Shown here piece after piece: positions 20,145 through 29,071 of a stretch of 64,000 nt of DNA. The notes beneath the pieces are model-generated. The model ran no database searches. It was not told the DNA's origin and was given only the letters and a program-made list of their open reading frames with translations. Position 1 is the first letter of the stretch, and the number at the start of each line of letters is the position of its first letter. The translations under genes and the position numbers were made by a program. Source of the stretch: Pseudobacteriovorax sp. (GTDB lineage Bacteria; Bdellovibrionota_B; Oligoflexia; Oligoflexales; Oligoflexaceae); contig JABSRP010000028.1 of NCBI GenBank assembly GCA_013215145.1, positions 1-64,000 of the forward strand, given 5' to 3'.

Positions 20145-20267
20145 CTTGCTGGTAGTGTTCGATCAGCACTAAAAATCCATCGGAAAATGTGTCCGTATAT
20201 TTACTTACTTTTATAAAAAAATTCACAAAACCTTTTAGTTTACGGTACTTTACGATTTGTGGTTTTA

Positions 20268-20708
20268 TCAGCGCTCAATCGGTTTTAGGATCAGCTTATT
20301 CACTTCACATAAGTGAATCGTAAGTGCATTGACGCCAATATCTAGATAATGTGACGGAGGATTTCCGCAGTCTTCGGAAGTTAGAAGCACTTCGTTGGCC
20401 TGCCTGCTGTAAGCACTGACGGAAATCTGGTAGTTTTGATTAGGGACAAAGTCTATGGTCTCAGCACTTTGGATGTAGCCTGTAAAGGAGCTTCCATCGT
20501 GGTACTCAGTCGCTGGATTAACGGAAACCTCAATGTCAACAGAGTCGAGAATGCTAGCTAAGTCTGTTTCAAGCTCAAGTTTGACGAAAGCGGCGTGATC
20601 ATCGGATGTTAACATTGCGGGATGACCTCCCACGACCCCTTGTTCACCATCGCTGGTTTTACATGCACCAATCCATACAGTCGCGCATAGCGCTATAAAA
20701 ATTCGCAT
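20268..20708 (-). CDS. Lipoprotein of unknown function
   Basis: A 146-residue predicted lipoprotein: the signal ends in the lipobox IGAC (Cys 16). The mature part looks like a small beta-sandwich and has two more Cys near the C-terminus. A second lipoprotein-like gene lies just upstream in the same direction. Function unknown. Confidence 0.6.
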   Translation of the reverse strand: MRIFIALCATVWIGACKTSDGEQGVVGGHPAMLTSDDHAAFVKLELETDLASILDSVDIEVSVNPATEYHDGSSFTGYIQSAETIDFVPNQNYQISVSAYSRQANEVLLTSEDCGNPPSHYLDIGVNALTIHLCEVNKLILKPIER

Positions 20709-20812
20709 AATTTGTCCTCACTCATACCACGGGTTTTATTTCTTATCGGGGATGACAAAATCGGACATAAATACACAGGATTTATTATAATGTATTTAGC
20801 TCTTTACAAGAT

Positions 20813-21217
20813 TTATTTGGATTCCTTGGCTTTGCTTTCGTCACATTTTTTATCAATGATTTTTACCAGTTGATCGCTTGATTGACGTGATATGACCGTC
20901 GATGCATACTTTGCAACTAGGATTTTATGACCTTGGTGGACGACGAAATACTCCTTTGGAGGATCGAAAGGGACAAAAGGAAACGCTGTCGTCTCGGGTT
21001 CGTTTTTTAAGGTTTCCGCGAGCTTGTCCAGAGATAACAAAGTGGTATCATCGATCTCAGCACGCTTCATCGAGCAGGATTCTTGTGGACTATTTGAGCC
21101 TGGACCAATAATACGGCTGATGAATTGATCATCGCTGTTTGTCTTGGAGGACCCTTTTGTTTGGCAGCATAAATTGGAAATCATTAACCCCAGTAAAAGA
21201 CAAATTTTACCCTTCAT
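20813..21217 (-). CDS. Probable lipoprotein of unknown function
   Basis: A 134-residue protein with a short hydrophobic signal followed by Cys-Cys at 17-18; the lipobox is not canonical, so lipidation is likely but not certain. The mature chain is charged and Ser-rich at both ends. Diverges from the secretin operon, and forms a same-strand pair with the lipoprotein downstream. Confidence 0.5.
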   Translation of the reverse strand: MKGKICLLLGLMISNLCCQTKGSSKTNSDDQFISRIIGPGSNSPQESCSMKRAEIDDTTLLSLDKLAETLKNEPETTAFPFVPFDPPKEYFVVHQGHKILVAKYASTVISRQSSDQLVKIIDKKCDESKAKESK

Positions 21218-21297
21218 AAGATCCCTCGTCTCCCATGTCGCTTAAATTCAATTCATGTCTCTGTATTTGTGTGGCTGAATCACGTATTCAGAGACTC

Positions 21298-21678
21298 ATG
21301 AAAGAACTTTTGTCAATTCTTTTGATGGCGCTAGCCATCGTGAGATATAGCATAACATATATGGAAGAATTTAAAGACCTTTCTCATGAAGTGCGCCATA
21401 CTTTTGAAAATACGGTCGAACTAACCTATTGCGGTAGAGGTTTAGCTCTAGAAGCTAACTTTGCCCAAGCAAAACGTTTCTTGGATGAGGTTTACGAATT
21501 AGAAAACGTTTCATATAGCCTCATTGAGGAACTTGAAGAATCGTTTATGAGTAGATTCAATCTGGATCACTGCCAGCATCAATGGGAGAGCATAGAACTA
21601 TATGAAGAGAAAAATTCTGACATCCATCCATTTTACCCGAACACAACCTGGCGTTACTCACCAGAGAGGTATAGGTGA
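21298..21678 (+). CDS. Membrane-anchored protein, first gene of the secretin operon
   Basis: A 126-residue protein with one N-terminal hydrophobic helix (LLSILLMALAIVRYSI) and an acidic, helical remainder with two Cys. I take the ATG at 21298, directly before the hydrophobic helix; the frame extends 21 codons upstream without a better ribosome site. It overlaps the next gene by 77 bases. By position it may be a pseudopilin- or TadF-like part of the secretin machine, but I see no diagnostic motif. Confidence 0.5.
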   Translation: MKELLSILLMALAIVRYSITYMEEFKDLSHEVRHTFENTVELTYCGRGLALEANFAQAKRFLDEVYELENVSYSLIEELEESFMSRFNLDHCQHQWESIELYEEKNSDIHPFYPNTTWRYSPERYR

Positions 21679-21976
21679 GTTGCTTTTATTAGTCTTCCTT
21701 GCTTCTATGAGCATAGTATTCCTTGCAGCACTTATCTTGATGACTAAGGTTCATAATGCGTCTTGGGATGGACTTCTAGAGTCTACCAGAAAGCATAAGG
21801 AGGTCACCGTTACTGTAAATAATCAGGAATTACAAAGGGTTTCCATGCCTCCTATAGGAGACTACGGGGAACGGTATCAATCTCACGATGCCCTTTCCAT
21901 CTGTGTTTTATCGAGTCATTTAAAAAGGGTTGAGGGGCTTCGATGCAAGCAATACGAAAATATTTTCGAGCCATAA
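21602..21976 (+). CDS. TadE/pseudopilin-like membrane protein
   Basis: A 124-residue protein with a basic leader, then RGIGELLLLVF and a hydrophobic helix of about 22 residues. Gly-x-Gly-Glu before a long hydrophobic run recalls class III signal segments of TadE-like and pseudopilin proteins. The periplasmic part has two Cys near its C-terminus. GGGAG lies about 12 bases before the ATG. A TTG at about 21680 just after the upstream stop is an alternative start. Overlaps both neighbours. Confidence 0.5.
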   Translation: MKRKILTSIHFTRTQPGVTHQRGIGELLLLVFLASMSIVFLAALILMTKVHNASWDGLLESTRKHKEVTVTVNNQELQRVSMPPIGDYGERYQSHDALSICVLSSHLKRVEGLRCKQYENIFEP

Positions 21977-22353
21977 CGCGTGACATTCCCCAAACCGGGA
22001 TCTATCTTCTAACGTTTCTTTTAGGCTATTCTTTTACCACTGTAGCGCCAAAGGAGAGATTTCTTTTGCCGAAGGGGATTAGTGTGGCAGTGAGTCCAAG
22101 TAAACTAAAATATCTTAATCATACGACAGGAACTCATGCGATTTACCTTATGAATAAAAAAAACAATTGTTTCCTCAGTGAGAAGGCCTTTGTACTCATG
22201 CGCAAAGACAAGAAGGCGATCTTGATGTTCGAGGCCAAAGCGAAAGATCTGGAAACGATTAAACTCCTTTTAAAACAATCCACAATTCTTGTGGAACAGC
22301 TACCGGAGACATCTGAAATATGCCAAAGCAAGGGGAAAATCACTTATGGTTAG
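21943..22353 (+). CDS. CpaB/RcpC-like pilus assembly protein, short form
   Basis: A 136-residue protein with one N-terminal membrane helix (TGIYLLTFLLGYSF). The following stretch matches the CpaB/RcpC layout in outline: LLPKGISVAVS (the LxxGxRAxSV strand), a VDV-like strand, then KKAILMFEAKAKDLETIKLLL where CpaB has its VTLAVTPEQAExL segment. CpaB proteins are normally about 250-300 residues, so this is about half size. GAGGGG precedes the ATG. Overlaps the secretin gene by eight bases. Confidence 0.55.
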   Translation: MQAIRKYFRAITRDIPQTGIYLLTFLLGYSFTTVAPKERFLLPKGISVAVSPSKLKYLNHTTGTHAIYLMNKKNNCFLSEKAFVLMRKDKKAILMFEAKAKDLETIKLLLKQSTILVEQLPETSEICQSKGKITYG

Positions 22354-23560
22354 AGCTGTTTTTTTATTATTATTGACCCTAGAGTGCCCATTGTTTGCCT
22401 TTACTTCAAAAACGATGACTGTTGGAGACAGTATTCCCATTACGATCCCTAATGAAACTCAAATCAATCTGAGCAGAAAAAACATCATCCAATTGATTGA
22501 GGATCATGGTTCGACCTGGAAAGCTGTTGCTCTCAAAAAAGGCAGCGTTCTGCTGACGTTAACTCATATCGATGGTGAGGCGGAAACTATCCTAATAAAT
22601 GTTGATTCTAAAGCAAAGCCTTTGAAAGCTGATCGAGTACTTACGGATATTTGTAAAAAACCTGGTATTCAATGCTCTAACTCTGGAATCATATCGGGTA
22701 GAGCTACCGACTGGCTTTGGTTTTATAAAAGTCTAGAAGTTTGTGGAAAACTTAGTCAGTGTCAGTGGCAAGTCGTTTTAGATGAGGAATCCATAGCCTC
22801 CGTGAAAACCTACTTCAGGCTGCTGTTTCATCGCGATGTTGAGGTGAGTCGTGATGGATTAATCTTTGGTGTCAGACCTTGTATGCCTCAAAGTGAGATG
22901 AAAGTGATACCAAAATACCTTAAGCCTTACCTGGAAAATCGCTGCGCTCAGAAACAAGTAAACCTGATTTTCAGAGCTCAGGTGTATTGGTTAAAATACT
23001 CAGAAGTTGAAACCCTTGGGATGAATCTTCCGGGACTTGATCTTCAGAACCTGTTTCAAAAGGCAAAGCCAGCCCTCTCTTCTTTGTTGGCCAACAATCG
23101 CCAAAAAATAGTTGCTGAACCTTATCTTAATGCAACCTTGGGGCAAGAGTCGCGCATTCGTATTGGCAACGATACTGTCGTGGTATTGGATCGCGAAAAT
23201 AAACAAATTATTAAAAATGGTATCGATATTACTATTAAACCGATTGAAATAGCAGATAGTCGCATTTTCTGTGAGATCACAGTCACTATGAAACAACCTA
23301 CAGGTAATCAAACGGCTTCAGATTCTAGTGAATTCTCCTCTAGTATCTGGTTGCCCTTCGATCGTAGTTACTTGGTCGCTACTATGCAAGCGTCCTTCGA
23401 AAAAGATGAATCCGCCGAAGTTCCCATTCTCTCTTCAATACCTATCATCGCCCCCTTATTTGGGCAGAAGGGGCAGCAAAACATAGATTCCACCATCTTT
23501 ATTGAATTGCAAGCGGGGGCGGCATCATCTCCCCAGCCCCTTCATACGGCTCAGTTCTGA
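22346..23560 (+). CDS. CpaC-type secretin (type II/IV pilus secretin family)
   Basis: A 404-residue outer-membrane secretin. After a Sec signal peptide, an N-terminal pilus-secretin domain (TMTVGDSIPITIP and a following beta region) and a connecting domain lead to the secretin core. There IVAEPYLNATLGQESRIRIGN and NGIDITIKPIEI match the family, and the signature VPILSSIPIIAPLFG lies near the C-terminus. It should form a multimeric gate for a pilus or secreted substrate. The ATG at 22346 has AGGGGA upstream. Last gene of a four-gene overlapping operon; no ATPase or platform gene is nearby. Confidence 0.85.
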   Translation: MVRAVFLLLLTLECPLFAFTSKTMTVGDSIPITIPNETQINLSRKNIIQLIEDHGSTWKAVALKKGSVLLTLTHIDGEAETILINVDSKAKPLKADRVLTDICKKPGIQCSNSGIISGRATDWLWFYKSLEVCGKLSQCQWQVVLDEESIASVKTYFRLLFHRDVEVSRDGLIFGVRPCMPQSEMKVIPKYLKPYLENRCAQKQVNLIFRAQVYWLKYSEVETLGMNLPGLDLQNLFQKAKPALSSLLANNRQKIVAEPYLNATLGQESRIRIGNDTVVVLDRENKQIIKNGIDITIKPIEIADSRIFCEITVTMKQPTGNQTASDSSEFSSSIWLPFDRSYLVATMQASFEKDESAEVPILSSIPIIAPLFGQKGQQNIDSTIFIELQAGAASSPQPLHTAQF

Positions 23561-23567
23561 TATGTCT

Positions 23568-25373
23568 TTAGGGACGTCCTAGTTCATAGACGCCATCCTC
23601 ATAGCTACGATCGTAAACATAGGGAAGTTGAGCATTTCGATCTAGATTCAATCCATGCCTTACGGAATTAATCCCTCTTGTCATGAGATAATGACCCTGT
23701 TGTACGATGGCTGCTGGCAAACGGGTACTCGGAGAGAAAATCTTGATGAGTGTATTTTGTAGGGTTTGATTAAAATTTCCTCGATCAATAACCGGTAGCT
23801 CCCACTCTATATAACTTTTTGTGAGTGGGATTTGCTTGTTGGTGCGACTTGCGAGTGCTGTTACCTGGCCATCTAGGTGATCTCGAAGCCTAAGAAATAC
23901 AGAAAGATTGGCTTCTGTTTGATTGTTGGGACCTGCGAAGTACTTTCGTACTTGCTTTTTTGCAAAGTCTCCAATAGCAGCGCGGCGCGATAGAGTGCCG
24001 AACCAAACTTTGCTCGAGTTATTTTTTTTAATTTTGTCTTCAAGTAAGGGAATCAGCGGTAAGCCTGAAATGAAGGCATCCATGAATCCACCATATATAT
24101 CAATGTAGGGTCGTTGTCCATTCAGCTTCGTGAAGGGACTTATGAATTCGAAAGAACTCCCTAAAGATAGTTTCGCCTTTATCGTGGGATTAAAATATTC
24201 GGTGATTCCCGAACCATTGCCAAATTTATCGAAGGTATAAGGAGTTAGACCGTGTTGACCAGCTGGGTTGAGTTCTGGCTCTCGTATGGAATTTCTTACT
24301 AATGAAGCAACTGTTGTCACAGGCGCTAGAATAAAGCTTTCGAAGTGCTTACCTGCAGATGCGAAACTTTTATAATTAGCGCTCTGGAGGATAGTTGTTA
24401 TGGTCGATTTATTTCCTTGAGTCATCGTTTGGACGTCTTTGAATTCTGGTAGGGTCTGCTTAGCCTTGCGGTATTCTATGGGGTTGACAGCGGAAGAGAA
24501 ACCAATCGAAGCAAAGGTTAGCGTTAGGAAGCCGTTGACCGGGGGTTCCGCCAGAATTCTTCGGATGGGGTGATTGGCATCATTCATAAAAGCCTGGATA
24601 GACGCAGTTCTGTCGTTGATATCGACACGATTCCCTTGCCAACGATAGGACGTCATCGAGGCTTCAAAGACTTTTCGGACATCCGCTTTCACTTTGTCTG
24701 AGCTAGAACGGAAGGCTTTTTGAATATTACTTTGACCTACGGCCGACTTTAAGGAGGATAGAGATGTATAAGTTTGTAAGTTATCGAAAGCTTGAATCAA
24801 TCCAATACTGGAGTCGTTCATATTCCTAGCAATTAGAATCCTGTTGCCAAAATCAAAAAGGAGTCTATCTATGCAGTAGGAAGACTCCCAGAGGTTTCTC
24901 GTGCCAAAGCTCGGATCTCCTTCTCCCACCGTACATCCGGTGTTTGTATAAGTATTCGCCTCTGTTGATGTCAGGTCGCTAGCGATACTCATATACTTTA
25001 ATGCTGCAGAAAGCTTCAGAAGTTGGGCTTGACTCATACCAGCTGTATTGATGCCACCTGGAAAAAGCTTTTGGTTTCTTATGACTCCAGTCATGATGCC
25101 CAAAACAGCGCTGCCAGAGCTAGAACCCGCAATACACTCGATGTCAAATTTTGCACTGACGCCTCCGTCTACGGCAGCCAGTCGGAAACTCTCAGAAAAC
25201 CAAGCTAGAGTAGAGGCGTAGTTGAATCCGTTACCTGAGGTTGCCAGGCAGATCTGATACGATCCTTTTGTGTTAGTGCTCGAGAGAGTGGATTGACTCC
25301 CTTCGGTAACAGATTTACATGCTAAAATGGCGCTACAAGTTGTGATGAAAAGTAATAGCCTACGAAAACTCAT
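23568..25373 (-). CDS. Patatin-like phospholipase domain lipoprotein
   Basis: A 601-residue predicted lipoprotein: the signal ends in ILAC (Cys 19). The patatin nucleophile elbow GSSSG appears in IAGSSSGSAV near residue 85, preceded by a glycine-containing oxyanion-like segment (SGNGF). The usual catalytic DGG/A reads YGG in IDIYGGFMDAF, so the Ser-Asp dyad is uncertain and activity is unproven. The ATG at 25373 has GAGGT upstream. Divergent from the giant lipoprotein (226 bases between), convergent with the secretin gene. Confidence 0.7.
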   Translation of the reverse strand: MSFRRLLLFITTCSAILACKSVTEGSQSTLSSTNTKGSYQICLATSGNGFNYASTLAWFSESFRLAAVDGGVSAKFDIECIAGSSSGSAVLGIMTGVIRNQKLFPGGINTAGMSQAQLLKLSAALKYMSIASDLTSTEANTYTNTGCTVGEGDPSFGTRNLWESSYCIDRLLFDFGNRILIARNMNDSSIGLIQAFDNLQTYTSLSSLKSAVGQSNIQKAFRSSSDKVKADVRKVFEASMTSYRWQGNRVDINDRTASIQAFMNDANHPIRRILAEPPVNGFLTLTFASIGFSSAVNPIEYRKAKQTLPEFKDVQTMTQGNKSTITTILQSANYKSFASAGKHFESFILAPVTTVASLVRNSIREPELNPAGQHGLTPYTFDKFGNGSGITEYFNPTIKAKLSLGSSFEFISPFTKLNGQRPYIDIYGGFMDAFISGLPLIPLLEDKIKKNNSSKVWFGTLSRRAAIGDFAKKQVRKYFAGPNNQTEANLSVFLRLRDHLDGQVTALASRTNKQIPLTKSYIEWELPVIDRGNFNQTLQNTLIKIFSPSTRLPAAIVQQGHYLMTRGINSVRHGLNLDRNAQLPYVYDRSYEDGVYELGRP

Positions 25374-25599
25374 ACTGACCTCGCTTGATTCGCTAGAGAG
25401 ACTCACAGAATTGCTATTGTCGCCAATAGCATTGCTACCGTCAATACCTAGGGATCTTAGCGACTTAGATACCACCGTTAGGATGACCTGTTTCGCAAGC
25501 TTGGAACAAGTCATGAGCTACTGCAAATGGTTCAAGATGGCGAATTTGAGCTACCCTTTGTGCGTCAATCATGCTAGGAAAATCCCAGGAGGTCGTAAC

Positions 25600-28500
25600 A
25601 TGTTTTGTTCCCAAGTCAGGTATCGTCACGCAATCGTGCTCTTCTTTTTGCCATGGCTTTTTAGTGGCTGTAAAAATGGTGTGTCAGACTCATTTGATGC
25701 CAAGCAGCGTCTTTGCCAATCGACAAGCAATACTGCGAAGGTTATCTACGCTCTTCAGGGGGAACGACCGACGGCTTTGGCACTGTTTGATGATGCGAAG
25801 AGCTTTATCGAAGGCCTTGAAGTCAAGCGACTTTCTGGTCCCGAGCTTTCGTTGACTGAAGGGGGATGTATTGAGACTGGCGATACAGCAAACGCCGGAA
25901 CCTACCTCATCTTAAGCCGAAGCCAAAATCTCTATGCTATCTACGGTCTTGACGATTTATCAGAGGACTTGATTCTACGCACTTGGAACCCAGAATATGT
26001 TTCTGATCGCTGTCAAAGTAGTTTTTTCACTTCTGGACCATTCGGGCTACCGATTGATTTTGATAGCTCTGTAGACTTGAGGGCACTGTCTTTTTCGGCT
26101 ACGGCTACCCGTTTAGGGAGCGAAGAACGGCTTGATTTGTTTTCTAAGGAGTTGGGTAACGAGCTGACAAACACCTCCTGGACGTTTCAACAAGATGGTA
26201 GCTATGAACTTGCATTTCAAATTATTGACCCTTTCGGTGTGAGTCTTTTGCTACCGAATACGTGTCAGGTTGATGTTACAAAAAATAGGCCGTCTATTGA
26301 GCTCGATACGACATCGGATATCGTTCAACTAACGACAGGTGAGAGTGTTTTTTTCAAAATGTCTCCCTTTGCTAGTCTGCAATACTGTTTTGATCGTGTG
26401 GAGTCACGGTCGTGCCAAGAATTTTTTGGTTCAGAAGGCTCATCTATCACCTTTAGTGAAGGGGGGCGTTACCTTCTCCGTGCACGAGGCATCGATCCTG
26501 AAGGAAGAGTTGGTCAGATTTTGGAAAAAAGGATCGTAGTTCAGGAGGAGACTCCGAAGCTTCGCATCAAATGGTCAAATGAAAAAATGAATCAGTTGGG
26601 ATATACCGTCCGAGAGCCGAAAATTAATTTCACATCTGAACTTAAATTTCATAACGACCCTCTTTTGGCAAATGACTTAGGTGAGGCGCTGCTTTGCAAA
26701 TTAAGCTATCGGATCTCTGCCACGGAGACGATTGGAGCTAGCTTTGCCTATTGCGATAATGAAGAGTGCAAGGGACGGAGTTTAGAAAAATTTGTACCCT
26801 GCACCTCTCCATTTAGCTTTTATCTTCAGCCAGAAAGTACTTTCAGTCCAAATAGTGTCGATTGGCCTAGCCTAGATTTTGGAGCATTACAACTCACTGT
26901 CAGAGCACAGGATGATCTACAGAATTTTTCAGAAACATCACTCCTATTGAATTATCAAATTCGCAATTTCCGCAGTTGGCAACAAGAAACCTTAGAAGAT
27001 GCTTCGATAAATAGTGCGACTTTCAAAGATACAGCCATTGTACTCACTACCAATACGGAGCTATATTCTTTTGATAAAAATGGTTATCAATTAGAGTCAA
27101 TTCCTGAAGGCATCAATCGACTGGGTCGTGTTTTTTACCAAGGTTCGCATCTATTTCTCGATAGCGATGTTGGTTTGTTTCAAAAACCTTCAGATGGTAC
27201 AGACTGGCAATTAGTGACATTGCCCAATGCGAGGGACCCCTATAGAATCGAAGATATCAAGGCAATATATTTCGACCAGCCTAGCCAGCGTCACTATTTT
27301 CTGTACCGAGCCGAGGGTCAAAGCGAACTGAAAGTCTCCTATAGATCTGAGTCTGGTGAATTTGCTGACGGTCCTTGCAGTTTTGCTGGCCTTCAGACTC
27401 CTGAGCAGAGATCGCTTAGTCAATTTTCCGAGATCACGCGCGTCTCTGAGGGATTGATGTTTTTAGCAGATGAGGGGTATGTCATTGCTGAAGAAAATAA
27501 TTGTCGAGTCGATTACTTTCCTTTACATCGGAATCGTTCCTTGTTTAACCGTGATCATAGTTTTAGCATCGATCAGCTTACTGGGGACGTGACTGCTATT
27601 CGACCTGGATTCGTGATGAAATGGCAAAATGGTCAATGGCGTAGCTATAGCCTTAGGGAAGAAATTCCTTCTGTTGATTTGCCTCGAATTTCCCAAGTTC
27701 TGCGGGATTCATTAAATCAGACGGTTTATGTAACAGGTGACTCTGAGCTGTTTATTGTCGATAAGACCGATAATGGTTCCATGAAATCTATCGCTCAATT
27801 TAATAGTACGACTCGTCGATTGAGTGAGGAGGGATTCAATCAAACTGTTGGGGCTTTCACCGTTGAGGGTGTGGATTACCTTGTGACGAGTCGAGGGATT
27901 TTCTTCCAAAATAGCTCAGATAGCTTTTATCAGTCGGGATGGTCGCACCTGCTTTCCGATATTGATGTTAAGATTTTGCGTACTCTAGACGAAAACACAA
28001 TCGTAGCTACAGGCTCAGTGGGCTATCATCGCCTTTCCACAGGGGCATTGGTTGAGCCTTCGAATCTTTTTGACCTGGGCAGTCTCAGTGTTTCCGCGTT
28101 TGATAGTTCGCGAAACTCGTCCCGGTTTTTGGTAGGTAACGATATCTCTTCCACCTCAGAATTTACCTTTCAACGTATCATTGAGGTCGAAAACGACGGC
28201 ACACATAAACAAAGACCAGAGGAATCATCGTTGCTGCCAAAGGCAAGAATCGCAGGAAATGATTTGTTTTTGTCTGATATATCAGGTGGATTTTTCACTG
28301 GAATCTACCTCGAGCCTTTAAACTATGTAGATCGCGACAGCATATCAGTGATTGTCGATGAGGAAGGAAGCCCTGTTACTGCGCTACGTGCCTGGGATAA
28401 TGTGTCAGCTGACGTTTTCATTATCGATAATCAAGGAGATTTGCGAAAATGGATCAGACGCTCGAACCAAATGATAGCACCAATGGATCAACCCGATGTT

Positions 28501-28914
28501 CGCTTTATAGAAGGACTAGCTATCGATCGTGATCTCCTACTACTCAGTCAAGATGATGATGAGCAAACTTTCTGGCGATTTAATGGACTGACGTTTGAAA
28601 CAGCTAACGCTCCCTGGGATCTATCGGTAAATCAAGTCTATCAAATGTTTTATGATGATAAAAAAGATGTCTGTGTCGTTGGGGAATGGCAATCTGTCGC
28701 CTGCTTCCGCGAAAACGATTGGGAAGTCTGGCAGACCCCTCTTTGGAATGATGTATTTACCGATGCGATGCCACCCAGGTGGGACCGCGATCGTAGTCGC
28801 CTGCCCGAGTTTACTGTACACGGTGACTACCTATTTTTAGCGCCAAATAATGTGCGTGGACCCAATCGAACGATTAACCTATTTAGTCTTGAACTTATGA
28901 GCAGGTCTTTATAG
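25600..28914 (+). CDS. Very large lipoprotein, probably beta-rich and cell-surface
   Basis: A 1104-residue predicted lipoprotein: signal ends in LFSGC. Cys occur mainly in the first 450 residues, where Ig-like beta domains are plausible. The C-terminal 600 residues read as repeated short strands (TTNTELYSFDKNG, VGYHRLSTG and similar), suggesting a beta-propeller. No catalytic motif seen. The ATG at 25600 has AGGAGGT six bases upstream; the frame extends upstream into the divergent gene. Ends at a terminator. Function unknown; binding or recognition is a guess. Confidence 0.6.
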   Translation: MFCSQVRYRHAIVLFFLPWLFSGCKNGVSDSFDAKQRLCQSTSNTAKVIYALQGERPTALALFDDAKSFIEGLEVKRLSGPELSLTEGGCIETGDTANAGTYLILSRSQNLYAIYGLDDLSEDLILRTWNPEYVSDRCQSSFFTSGPFGLPIDFDSSVDLRALSFSATATRLGSEERLDLFSKELGNELTNTSWTFQQDGSYELAFQIIDPFGVSLLLPNTCQVDVTKNRPSIELDTTSDIVQLTTGESVFFKMSPFASLQYCFDRVESRSCQEFFGSEGSSITFSEGGRYLLRARGIDPEGRVGQILEKRIVVQEETPKLRIKWSNEKMNQLGYTVREPKINFTSELKFHNDPLLANDLGEALLCKLSYRISATETIGASFAYCDNEECKGRSLEKFVPCTSPFSFYLQPESTFSPNSVDWPSLDFGALQLTVRAQDDLQNFSETSLLLNYQIRNFRSWQQETLEDASINSATFKDTAIVLTTNTELYSFDKNGYQLESIPEGINRLGRVFYQGSHLFLDSDVGLFQKPSDGTDWQLVTLPNARDPYRIEDIKAIYFDQPSQRHYFLYRAEGQSELKVSYRSESGEFADGPCSFAGLQTPEQRSLSQFSEITRVSEGLMFLADEGYVIAEENNCRVDYFPLHRNRSLFNRDHSFSIDQLTGDVTAIRPGFVMKWQNGQWRSYSLREEIPSVDLPRISQVLRDSLNQTVYVTGDSELFIVDKTDNGSMKSIAQFNSTTRRLSEEGFNQTVGAFTVEGVDYLVTSRGIFFQNSSDSFYQSGWSHLLSDIDVKILRTLDENTIVATGSVGYHRLSTGALVEPSNLFDLGSLSVSAFDSSRNSSRFLVGNDISSTSEFTFQRIIEVENDGTHKQRPEESSLLPKARIAGNDLFLSDISGGFFTGIYLEPLNYVDRDSISVIVDEEGSPVTALRAWDNVSADVFIIDNQGDLRKWIRRSNQMIAPMDQPDVRFIEGLAIDRDLLLLSQDDDEQTFWRFNGLTFETANAPWDLSVNQVYQMFYDDKKDVCVVGEWQSVACFRENDWEVWQTPLWNDVFTDAMPPRWDRDRSRLPEFTVHGDYLFLAPNNVRGPNRTINLFSLELMSRSL

Positions 28915-28930
28915 GACCTGTCATATTTTT
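28902..28930 (+). terminator. Intrinsic terminator after the giant lipoprotein gene
   Basis: Six-base-pair stem CAGGTC / GACCTG with a 7-base loop, then a T-rich tract. It begins inside the last codons. Confidence 0.6.
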
Positions 28931-29071
28931 GCTACTTTCTCGATTCCTTCGTAATATTTATCCCATCTTTTTTTTTCTTTTAAGCCGGCCTGTTAGCGTT
29001 GCCAAAAATTAGCCAATGTATCTAGCAAACTCAGACTTAAGTTTAGATGGTTATGACTCGGAGGATTCCCT

